Positions 7,894-15,389 of a stretch of DNA of 30,900 nucleotides are shown here, piece by piece. The notes under the pieces are model-generated. The model saw only the letters and a program-made list of their open reading frames with translations, was not told the DNA's origin and did no database searches. The stretch's first letter is position 1; each line of letters starts with the position of its first letter. Origin of the DNA: JBCCTX01 sp964468435 (GTDB lineage Bacteria > Bacteroidota > Bacteroidia > J057); assembly GCA_964468435.1 (NCBI GenBank), contig CAYXVE010000056.1:1-30900 (forward strand), in the 5' to 3' direction. The position numbers were made by a program, and so were the translations under genes.

Positions 7894-8516
7894 TGAGGCG
7901 TAGTACGTAGATAGTACTTGATGCGTTTGTGTCCCTTCGGGAATTTCTCAGGGATATCTTCATCAGGTATTGAAGGGGAAATAACCACATCTTCACCTTC
8001 CTGCCAATCTGCCGGGGTAGCCACGCTGTAATCGGCAGTCAACTGCAGAGAATCTATCACGCGAAGAATTTCTGCAAAGTTTCTACCTGTTGAAGCTGGA
8101 TAGGTGATGATGAGTTTGATCTTCTTATCTGGACCCATAATGAACAGTGATCTCACTGTCAACTTATCGTCTGCATTGGGATGGATCATGTCATAAAGTT
8201 CTGACACTTTGCGATCCTCATCTGCAATGATGGGGAAGCTAACTTCCGTATTCTGCGTTTCATTGATATCGGCGATCCAGCCTTTGTGAGAATCCAGCGG
8301 ATCTACACTCAATGCTGCAACTTTTACATTGCGCTTTTCAAACTCCTCTTTCAGTTTAGCCGTTTTACCAAGCTCTGTGGTGCAAACCGGCGTGTAATCT
8401 GCTGGGTGGGAAAACAGGATTCCCCAGCTATCGCCGAGCCACTCATGAAATTTAATCGTTCCTGCAGTGGACTCAGCTGTAAAATCAGGTGCGATGTCTC
8501 CTAATCTGATTGCCAT
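7881..8516 (-). CDS. 1-Cys peroxiredoxin (Prx6 type)
   Basis: A thiol peroxidase reducing hydrogen peroxide and organic hydroperoxides in the cytoplasm. The motif SHPADYTPVCTTELG contains the peroxidatic Cys45, the only cysteine in the 211 residues, so there is no resolving cysteine. An external thiol must therefore recycle it. The length, the HPADYTPVCTTE motif and the C-terminal extension (DWQEGEDVVISPSIPDED) match the Prx6 subfamily rather than AhpC or BCP. ATG at 8514-8516 begins a typical MAIRLGDIAPDF start. A TACGTTTG element that fits a -7 box lies on the minus strand at 8645-8652 without a clear -33 partner. The remainder of the 282-bp gap 8517-8798 shows nothing else. Confidence 0.93.
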   Translation of the reverse strand: MAIRLGDIAPDFTAESTAGTIKFHEWLGDSWGILFSHPADYTPVCTTELGKTAKLKEEFEKRNVKVAALSVDPLDSHKGWIADINETQNTEVSFPIIADEDRKVSELYDMIHPNADDKLTVRSLFIMGPDKKIKLIITYPASTGRNFAEILRVIDSLQLTADYSVATPADWQEGEDVVISPSIPDEDIPEKFPKGHKRIKYYLRTTPQPNK

Positions 8517-8798
8517 AGTTCTTTATTTGTTAGTGAAATAATGGGATGTATGTATGATAACTTTTTTGTTTAAAACAGCATGTGAGATTGATGTAATAAA
8601 ATTAACAAAATTCACCCGTTTTGTAAGATATTGAATTAAGTGAACAAACGTACAAAATAGAGTTGATGTTATTAGTAACACCGATTACATAACAATCGTT
8701 AGACATTAATGTAAAAAATTAATATCCAATTGTTTTGCATAAAGATTTCTGTTAATATCCACTACTGAACGAAATACTGTTTATTTTTCTAAAATATA

Positions 8799-9416
8799 AT
8801 GAGAGTAAAATACAATTCACCAGTCATACTGACATTTGCTCTGATAGCCACAATTGTGCTGTTGGTAGAGCAGTACAGTCCCTTTGATATCATACCCTTT
8901 TTTACCGTATACCCTGTATTAGACTTTTATAACCCCATTTGGTATCTCAGATTGTTTTCACACGCGCTTGGACACGCAAGCTGGGAGCATTTGGTGGGTA
9001 ATTTTGCCGTAATTCTACTGATAGGTCCTATTCTGGAAGAAAAGTATGGTTCACGGGACATATTTTTGATGATTTTGCTTACGGCAATTCTTACGGGGAT
9101 TATGCAGATTGTCTTTTTTGAGACGGCATTACTAGGGGCAAGTGGTATTGTATTTATGATGATCCTGCTAGGCTCATTTACCAATTCAAAATCCGGGTAC
9201 ATACCGTTGACATTTATCCTCGTAGTCATTCTATATCTCGGACGTGAAATTTTCCAGTCTATCGGCAATGATAATATCTCTCAATTTGCTCACATAATAG
9301 GAGGAGTATGTGGAGGTATATTTGGATTTATTCTCAATACTCATCATTACAAGAGCGACCAGCATGTTAGTACCTCAGATATTCTGCCCGGGGCTTCCAA
9401 AGGCAGGAAAAAGTGA
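8799..9416 (+). CDS. rhomboid-family intramembrane serine protease
   Basis: A 205-residue polytopic membrane protein that should cleave transmembrane substrates within the bilayer. The rhomboid signature is complete. The loop/TM2 motif HLVGN gives His64 and Asn68 (oxyanion), GASG gives the nucleophile Ser115, and AHIIGGVCGGIFG gives the base His165. About six hydrophobic segments are visible, beginning with residues 8-23. The hydrophilic tail ends GASKGRKK. The gene is flanked by divergent peroxiredoxin and convergent tgt and appears to stand alone. The 203-bp gap after it shows no gene or strong terminator. Substrates cannot be inferred. Confidence 0.9.
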   Translation: MRVKYNSPVILTFALIATIVLLVEQYSPFDIIPFFTVYPVLDFYNPIWYLRLFSHALGHASWEHLVGNFAVILLIGPILEEKYGSRDIFLMILLTAILTGIMQIVFFETALLGASGIVFMMILLGSFTNSKSGYIPLTFILVVILYLGREIFQSIGNDNISQFAHIIGGVCGGIFGFILNTHHYKSDQHVSTSDILPGASKGRKK

Positions 9417-9619
9417 GATAGTTACCCAACCTGTTGACCTGGGAGTTGATAGGCTGTGGAACACTTTGATCTATTGATAAGGCGGACTCTAGGCCATAGC
9501 ATGAGAAAGCTTAAAACGGCGCGATATCATATGTTTAATGGATTCCCCTCCAACAAAGTATTTTAACACTTACACAATAGTATAGATTGACACTAAGTCC
9601 ATCGCTAAAAAATGAGCAT

Positions 9620-10750
9620 TCAAAGCCTCCTTCCCACCTTTTCCACCATAGCAGTTTTCCAATGTGCAAAAGTCCCATCTATAATGTGCTGTCTGGCTTC
9701 TCTAACCAGCCAGAGAAAGAAATGCAGATTATGTGTGCTTGCAAGTTGATAAGCCAGATACTCCTGAGCTTTGAATAAATGTCTTAGATATGCTTTGGAA
9801 TAGTACTGATCGTAGATCAGTTTACTTTGTTCATCAATCGGAGAGAAGTCTTTTTTAAATTTCTCATTTTTGATATTAATGATTCCTTCCTGTGTGAACA
9901 ACATGCCATGGCGTGCATTTCTTGTCGGCAACACACAGTCAAACATATCTACTCCCAGTGAGATACATTCAAGGAGATTTACAGGGGTACCTACTCCCAT
10001 CAGATAGCGGGGTTTGTCTTGTGGTAATATCCGGCAGGAAAGATCCGTTAATTCGTACATGAGCTCTGCAGGCTCTCCTACAGAAAGCCCCCCTATAGCG
10101 TTGCCCGGTAGGTCAAGGCCAGCTGTAAACTCGGTTGAGGCTGTGCGAAGGTCCTTGTAGGTACTTCCCTGGATTATAGAGAAAAGTGCCTGAGAATAAT
10201 TGTATATGGGAGGTTGATTCAGATAGTGCTCCTTACAGCGTTCCGCCCAGCGATGAGTAAGCTCCATTGACTCTTTGGCATAGGCATACTCACTGGGATA
10301 TGCCGGACATTCATCGAGAACCATCATGATGTCTGAGCCGATGCTTCTTTGGATATCTACTACCTTTTCTGGAGTAAACAAATGCTTGGCACCATCTATG
10401 TGGTTACTAAAAGTAACTCCTTCTTCAGTAAGTTTACGATTGTGGGCAAGGCTGTATACCTGATAGCCTCCGCTATCCGTCAGGATAGGACGGTGAAAGT
10501 TCATAAACTGGTGCAGTCCGCCAGCCTGCTGCATGACATCAAGGCCTGGTCTCAGATACAAATGATAGGTATTGCCCAGTATTATCATGGCATCGATTTG
10601 GTCAGTAAGGTCTTGTTGTGATACCGCTTTGACGCTTCCGACGGTGCCTACAGGCATGAATATGGGAGTCTCTATGTATCCATGATCCGTTTCGATCACT
10701 CCGGCCCGGGCGTGGGAATGCAAATCAGTCTGGATTAAGGTGAATTGCAT
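9620..10750 (-). CDS. tgt: queuine/preQ1 tRNA-ribosyltransferase (tRNA-guanine transglycosylase)
   Basis: Tgt exchanges guanine-34 for the queuosine precursor preQ1 in tRNAs with GUN anticodons. The 376-residue protein starts with the usual FTLIQTDLHSHARAG and has ILTDSGGYQVYSL (Asp92) and VDMFDCVLPTRNARHG with the nucleophile Asp271. GGLSVGEPAELMYE and the C-terminal STHNLHFFLWLVREAR are also present. The usual zinc motif CxCxxC is missing: at the aligned place (DEQSKLIYDQYYSKAYLRHL, 306-325) the three cysteine positions are Ser309, Leu311 and Asp314. The fourth ligand, His340, remains. All other conserved regions are intact, so it is probably active with a zinc-free or altered site. Confidence 0.95.
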   Translation of the reverse strand: MQFTLIQTDLHSHARAGVIETDHGYIETPIFMPVGTVGSVKAVSQQDLTDQIDAMIILGNTYHLYLRPGLDVMQQAGGLHQFMNFHRPILTDSGGYQVYSLAHNRKLTEEGVTFSNHIDGAKHLFTPEKVVDIQRSIGSDIMMVLDECPAYPSEYAYAKESMELTHRWAERCKEHYLNQPPIYNYSQALFSIIQGSTYKDLRTASTEFTAGLDLPGNAIGGLSVGEPAELMYELTDLSCRILPQDKPRYLMGVGTPVNLLECISLGVDMFDCVLPTRNARHGMLFTQEGIINIKNEKFKKDFSPIDEQSKLIYDQYYSKAYLRHLFKAQEYLAYQLASTHNLHFFLWLVREARQHIIDGTFAHWKTAMVEKVGRRL

Positions 10751-10877
10751 AGAGAATATAGATATATGATAGGGATAGCGTAGTAAATCTGTAAATTACA
10801 CACATAAATCTCAATATATTTCAATAAACTGCGGAAAACTTGTCATAAGTTATTTTTTGTACTAAAATCATACTGAT

Positions 10878-11393
10878 ATGCCCATCATACGACCTTATCG
10901 TCAGTTTTCTCCACAGATCTCAGAAGATGTGTATGTGGCTGATAATGCTACTATTGTAGGAGAGGTGGTAATCGGTGCTGGTAGCAGTGTTTGGTATAAT
11001 GCAGTGATACGGGGAGATGTGGGATTAATCCAGATAGGGAAACGCACCAATATACAGGATGGAGTCATCATTCACTGTACAACAGACCGTTCTCAGACAA
11101 TTATCGGAGATGAAGTGGTAATAGGACATGGTGCGATACTGCATGGTTGTAGGCTGGAAGACCGTTCGATGATCGGTATGGGGGCTGTTGTACTGGATCT
11201 TTCTGTCGTACCTAGCCATACGATTATTGCCGCAGGTGCATTGATCCCTGAGGGTAAGCAATTGGAACCGGGATACATTTACGCAGGAGTACCAGCAAAA
11301 GCATTGAAACCTGCATCCGATAGTCAGATAGAGGAAATTCTGATCATTGCAAAAAGATATGTGAAGAAAGCTGCCTGGTATAGGCAAACGTAG
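10878..11393 (+). CDS. gamma-carbonic anhydrase family protein (YrdA/PaaY-like)
   Basis: A 171-residue left-handed beta-helix protein with hexapeptide repeats (for example IVGEVVIGAGSSVWYNAVIR, IIGDEVVIGHGAILHGC). The three metal ligands of the gamma-carbonic anhydrase fold are in place: His66 (IIHC), His84 and His89 (GHGAILHG). Family members hydrate CO2 or have related hydrolase roles, and many remain uncharacterised. They form trimers. It starts MPIIRPY, with ATG at 10878. It is divergent from tgt across 127 bp and lies 55 bp upstream of the lipoprotein metallopeptidase, possibly in the same transcript. Confidence 0.9.
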   Translation: MPIIRPYRQFSPQISEDVYVADNATIVGEVVIGAGSSVWYNAVIRGDVGLIQIGKRTNIQDGVIIHCTTDRSQTIIGDEVVIGHGAILHGCRLEDRSMIGMGAVVLDLSVVPSHTIIAAGALIPEGKQLEPGYIYAGVPAKALKPASDSQIEEILIIAKRYVKKAAWYRQT

Positions 11394-11448
11394 CTCCGAT
11401 TATTTCGTTTTAGCAAAGAACCTTTGACAGGACATTTGATCAACTCCT

Positions 11449-12573
11449 ATGTTTTTGATAGCTGTTTTTAAATGTAAAAGATTATCCTTTCAGGCCCAGT
11501 ATTACTGGGTTGGGATGGTTATCACGCTGTTTTCCTGTCAATCGGAATCTATTTATCCATCAAATGCTGATATACCAGAAGAGGTTGTGCCCTATTTGAA
11601 TAGATTTAAAAACGAGGCAGCCAAAAGGGGAATAACAGTTTCGTGGGAAGATATTGAGATCAAACTAGTAGATGGAGATGATAAGTCAAAAGCTGCGGGA
11701 ACCTGCCATTTGTACCATTCGCGTAGTCCCAAAATTTTAATAGACACTACCTCCTTCAATTGGAAACATAGTGAATGGACCAGAGAGATTCTGATCTTTC
11801 ATGAGTTAGGCCATTGTATATTAAGTCGCTCTCATAGGAATGACCGCTTTCCCAATGGACTATATGCCAGCATTATGCGCGACAGTGGAGACCCCTTATA
11901 CGGTGGGGATCTGAATGCTTACAAGCGGAATTATTACCTGGATGAACTCTTTGACCAGGATATCTCCAGGCCTGAATGGGCCACCAATGCCTTCAACAAG
12001 CCTGCCGATCATACCTGGAACAGAAAAATTGTATTTAGAGATGACTTCAATGATGGATTTTCAGTGTGGCCCGAGCGAGAAACTACTGATATGCGTCTGA
12101 GAGTTGAAGGGGGTAAGTATATTTTCTGCGTAAAAGATCGTGGAGCATATTTTAGTGGGAAAATGATACCGTTGGATGTACTCAAAGATTTTGAGGTGGA
12201 GGTTCTAGTGAAAATTTCGGAAGGAGATCATCCCGTGCTGCTTCAGTGGGGAGGTAAGACACCTTCCCAAATGCTCTATCTGGGTTTTACACAGGATCGT
12301 TATGCATTTGCAGGCAAACGCAATGCAGGAACATTTACAGGCAGGAAATTTCTTCCTATTCATCCCCAGGATTTTAATCTACTAACTATCCAGAAAATTG
12401 ATGCTAAATATTACCTGTACATCAATCAGCAGTTACTCGATACCATTACCTTCTCTCCTTACGAAGGAGATCTTTGGGGCTTTTATCTCGGATCTATGAC
12501 TACGCTGGAAATAGAACATATGCAGATTTCGTACTTGACAAGATATAAGATAGAAAATGATGCTACCCCATGA
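11449..12573 (+). CDS. putative lipoprotein zinc metallopeptidase with C-terminal LamG-like domain
   Basis: A 374-residue protein with an N-terminal hydrophobic stretch ending in a lipobox (ITLFSC, Cys30), so it is probably lipid-anchored. ATG at residue 23 would give a very short signal. The motif FHELGHCILSRSH carries HExxH (His118, Glu119, His122) plus a nearby His129, and is followed by SIMRDSG. This HELGHC...H...SIM pattern recurs in uncharacterised Bacteroidota metallopeptidases. Residues about 195-360 (VFRDDFNDGFSVWPE onward) look like a LamG/concanavalin-type beta-sandwich that may bind carbohydrate or protein. The stop overlaps the next gene's ATG (ATGA), indicating translational coupling. 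The peptidase call rests on the motif only. Confidence 0.7.
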   Translation: MFLIAVFKCKRLSFQAQYYWVGMVITLFSCQSESIYPSNADIPEEVVPYLNRFKNEAAKRGITVSWEDIEIKLVDGDDKSKAAGTCHLYHSRSPKILIDTTSFNWKHSEWTREILIFHELGHCILSRSHRNDRFPNGLYASIMRDSGDPLYGGDLNAYKRNYYLDELFDQDISRPEWATNAFNKPADHTWNRKIVFRDDFNDGFSVWPERETTDMRLRVEGGKYIFCVKDRGAYFSGKMIPLDVLKDFEVEVLVKISEGDHPVLLQWGGKTPSQMLYLGFTQDRYAFAGKRNAGTFTGRKFLPIHPQDFNLLTIQKIDAKYYLYINQQLLDTITFSPYEGDLWGFYLGSMTTLEIEHMQISYLTRYKIENDATP

Positions 12574-13163
12574 ATTACTATATATCGCTAATCATTTCCT
12601 GGAGTTGTTACTTTTTCTTGCATAGCTTGTTAGCTTCTCTGCAGGTAAAGGCATGGGCTTCAAAAATATTAGGAAAATATTTCAAATGGTACAGGATTAT
12701 TTACAATGTTATTGCCATTGCAGGTTTGGGACTTTTGGTATGGCTATTTCCCAAAATAGAAGAACAGCCTTTATTTGATGTGTCATTCAGATTAATCTGG
12801 GCTGGTTTATTTTTAGGAGTAGGAGGAATATTGTCAATCGTGTCTTTGAGAAACTATGATCTGGCAGAGTTTTCCGGTACACAACAATTATACGAAGTTT
12901 CTGAGAATCCAGATCCGCAAACACTTAAAACTGGAGGAATGAATCGTTACGTCCGCCATCCCCTATATTTTTCGCTGATATTACTCCTCATAGGATACAT
13001 TCTTTACAGTCGTACCTTATCTACTGTATTGATCAGCAGTATTACCTTTATTTATTTTTGGATAGGAGCTTATCTGGAGGAGCGAAAATTGGTAGGGGAA
13101 TACGGACAGGCTTATAGAGACTATCGTAGAAAAGTAAAAATGCTTATTCCCTTTTTGTTATGA
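12570..13163 (+). CDS. ICMT/NnrU-like integral membrane protein (possible methyltransferase)
   Basis: A 197-residue polytopic membrane protein with about five hydrophobic segments. The C-terminal block NRYVRHPLYFSLILLLIGYI followed by EERKLVGEYGQAYRDYRRKV matches the isoprenylcysteine methyltransferase/phospholipid methyltransferase/NnrU superfamily. In that superfamily RHPxY and the E-E...Y..Y segments bind S-adenosylmethionine. It begins inside the last codons of the metallopeptidase gene (ATGA overlap) and ends overlapping the next gene in the same way, so the three are translated together. The substrate is unknown. Confidence 0.75.
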   Translation: MNYYISLIISWSCYFFLHSLLASLQVKAWASKILGKYFKWYRIIYNVIAIAGLGLLVWLFPKIEEQPLFDVSFRLIWAGLFLGVGGILSIVSLRNYDLAEFSGTQQLYEVSENPDPQTLKTGGMNRYVRHPLYFSLILLLIGYILYSRTLSTVLISSITFIYFWIGAYLEERKLVGEYGQAYRDYRRKVKMLIPFLL

Positions 13164-13732
13164 TCCAGTGTTTTGGCAAGATAGTAGCATATGTAATTCT
13201 CATACTATTTCTACAGGGTTGTTTTCAAACCCGTGACGTGGAACCACCAGCCAGTACAAGCTCTGACTGGGTAAGCCCAACAGACTATCAGATTTTACTT
13301 TCAAATTTGAGAAATGCGATCAGTCAACTCAACGTACAGAATTACTTGCGTTGTTTTGATGAGGAATCTCTGGTATTTACTCCGGCAGCATCCCTGGCAG
13401 ACGACAACCAAAATCTTTGGGTAAATTGGTCTACACTGGACGAGCGCGCTTATCTGGAAAATACGATTGCCAATCTTACAGTTCAGTCTGGCAATGCACT
13501 CATTCTTAACCAGACAGACTTGCAGGATTTTGGGGATTCGATACGTTACGCAGGAAGTTATATCCTACGCATCAATCACAATGATACGACCATCACAGAC
13601 TTGTTTGAAGGACAACTGCAATTTGTCATAAAGCGCAATGAATTCAACGAGCTGGTGATCCAGCGCTGGATCGATATAGAAACAGTCGCGGATTCCAGTT
13701 GGAGTTTGCTTAAGCAGGAGTTCATTCAATAA
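13160..13732 (+). CDS. lipoprotein, possible NTF2/SnoaL-like fold
   Basis: A 190-residue protein with a clear lipoprotein signal (ending FLQGCF, Cys21), so it should be exported and lipid-anchored. The mature part contains LRNAISQLNVQNYLRCFDEE, a repeating alpha-helical start followed by alternating beta strands (SYILRINHND, QLQFVIKRNE, ELVIQRWIDI). That pattern is compatible with a cystatin/NTF2-like or SnoaL-like fold, but no signature is definite. Its ATG overlaps the stop of the ICMT-like gene by four bases. It ends eight bases from the convergent purB stop. Confidence 0.7.
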   Translation: MIQCFGKIVAYVILILFLQGCFQTRDVEPPASTSSDWVSPTDYQILLSNLRNAISQLNVQNYLRCFDEESLVFTPAASLADDNQNLWVNWSTLDERAYLENTIANLTVQSGNALILNQTDLQDFGDSIRYAGSYILRINHNDTTITDLFEGQLQFVIKRNEFNELVIQRWIDIETVADSSWSLLKQEFIQ

Positions 13733-13740
13733 AGGCGTAC

Positions 13741-15105
13741 TTACCTCCCTGCATTGCCGGTATATGTGTGTGGCGAGAGGGCATGAAGCTCTTTTTTGAC
13801 CTCCTGTGATACGTCCAGTTCATCAATAAAAGACTTCAAATCAACTTTTGATATATTTCTTTTGCCCCGGGTCAATGCTTTGAGCTTTTCATAGGGGTTT
13901 TCGTACCCCTCTCTTCTCAGGATTGTTTGTATGGCTTCTGCGAGTACCGACCAGTTTTGATCCAAATCTTTTTCGATGATTTCAGCATTGAGTTTCAGTT
14001 TGTTTAGTCCGTTCATGAGGGAAAGATAAGCAAGGAAGGCATGACCTATACCTACTCCTACATTACGTAATAGAGTAGAATCGGTAAGATCGCGCTGAAG
14101 ACGCGAGATAGGTAGTTTCCGGCTGAGGAATTGAAGCGTAGCAGTAGAAAACCCACTGTTTCCCTCAGCATTCTCAAAGTCGATAGGATTTACCTTATGA
14201 GGCATAGTAGAGGAACCCACTTCATGTTCCTGCGTTTTCTGACCAAAATAATTTATACTGATATAAATCCACATGTCTTGACAAAGGTCGATAATAATAG
14301 AGTTGATCCTGCATAGGCAGTCAAAGATCCGGGAGAGTCCATCATAGTGGTCGATCTGTGTTGTGGGAAATGATCGTACCAATCCCAGCCTTTCTTCTAC
14401 AAACTCATCGGCGAAACCATCCCAATCGATATCTGGATAGGCAATATAATGTGCATTCATATTTCCTGTGGCTCCCCCAAACTTTGCGGGATATGGGATC
14501 TCTTCGAGCTCCGTAAGTTGTAACATAAGTCTTTTGGCAAATACAATCATTTCTTTACCTACTGTAGTGGGAGATGCTGGTTGGCCGTGTGTACGTGCTA
14601 GCATAGGAATTTCTTTCCATTCATCTCCTAATTCCAGTAAATGATCTGTCAGCACTTTCAACTGGGGAAGGCAAACATCCTGAATAGCATCACGTATCAT
14701 GAGTGGGATAGCAGTATTATTGATATCTTGAGATGTAAGGGCAAAATGAACGAGTTCGCGAGAGGATGAAAGTTGTGAGTCGCCAGCTGCTATGATCCGT
14801 TCTTTGATAAAATATTCTACGGCCTTAACGTCGTGATTGGTTTGACTCTCTATATTTTTTACCTTACGGGCATCTTTAATATCAAAGTCCTGATAGATCT
14901 GTCTCAACCTTGCGATCTGATCAGCGTTTATGGGATGAAGCAGGGTAAGCTTATGGTTTAATAAAGCGATCAAATACTCAATCTCTACCTTTACTCGGTA
15001 GCGTATTAAGGCATATTCGGAAAAATATAAGGCAAGAGGATTTAATTTGATACGGTACCGCCCATCAAGGGGTGAAATAGCTGTTAATTCTTCCAGTTGA
15101 GTCAT
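13741..15105 (-). CDS. purB: adenylosuccinate lyase
   Basis: PurB catalyses two beta-eliminations in purine synthesis: SAICAR to AICAR plus fumarate, and adenylosuccinate to AMP plus fumarate. The 454-residue protein starts LTAISPLDGRYR. It has RTHGQPASPTT (His173), KFGGATGNMNAH, and the fumarase/aspartase-superfamily signature EVGSSTMPHKVNPIDFENAE with the mobile catalytic loop serines near 298-299. The length and the DGRY opening fit the E. coli-type PurB subgroup. It is preceded by a consensus promoter at 15123-15150 with a 17-base gap from the -7 box to the ATG. It is convergent with the lipoprotein gene. Confidence 0.97.
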   Translation of the reverse strand: MTQLEELTAISPLDGRYRIKLNPLALYFSEYALIRYRVKVEIEYLIALLNHKLTLLHPINADQIARLRQIYQDFDIKDARKVKNIESQTNHDVKAVEYFIKERIIAAGDSQLSSSRELVHFALTSQDINNTAIPLMIRDAIQDVCLPQLKVLTDHLLELGDEWKEIPMLARTHGQPASPTTVGKEMIVFAKRLMLQLTELEEIPYPAKFGGATGNMNAHYIAYPDIDWDGFADEFVEERLGLVRSFPTTQIDHYDGLSRIFDCLCRINSIIIDLCQDMWIYISINYFGQKTQEHEVGSSTMPHKVNPIDFENAEGNSGFSTATLQFLSRKLPISRLQRDLTDSTLLRNVGVGIGHAFLAYLSLMNGLNKLKLNAEIIEKDLDQNWSVLAEAIQTILRREGYENPYEKLKALTRGKRNISKVDLKSFIDELDVSQEVKKELHALSPHTYTGNAGR

Positions 15106-15122
15106 ATCTAATAATTAGAGTG

Positions 15123-15150
15123 CAAAGGTAGATAAATTCTATGTAGCAAA
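15123..15150 (-). promoter_or_regulatory. Bacteroidota-type promoter of purB
   Basis: On the minus strand, TTTG (15147-15150) is followed after 16 bases by TACCTTTG (15123-15130), a perfect TAnnTTTG -7 box. The spacing is slightly short. The start codon lies only 17 bases beyond, so the leader would be very short. Confidence 0.55.
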
Positions 15151-15318
15151 ATAACAGAAGCGGGCAGATTAAGTATGTAAGAAATTTTGAATTTTTCTTG
15201 GCGATAATTTGATGTTTGCAAAATAATTATTTGTATGTTTCGTACTCTATGTGTATTCTTTAAGCAGATTAACATACAAATCGTGAGTTTCAGTTTTTTG
15301 AAAAATATAATAACATCA

Positions 15319-15350
15319 TTGCGTCAATGACCTTATAAAACGTATATTTG
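15319..15350 (+). promoter_or_regulatory. Bacteroidota-type promoter for the gene at 15390
   Basis: TTG (15319-15321) is followed after 21 bases by TATATTTG (15343-15350), a perfect TAnnTTTG. Transcription would begin near 15357, about 33 bases before the ATG. The rest of the 15106-15386 gap is AT-rich, with no gene seen. Confidence 0.6.
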
Positions 15351-15389
15351 CTTATTAAGAACTAGAATATTCTATATCAATATATTGTG

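Noticed and set aside
9417..9619. Possible small RNA or terminator between rhomboid and tgt
   Set aside because: No stable hairpin with a T-run and no promoter pair could be found by eye.
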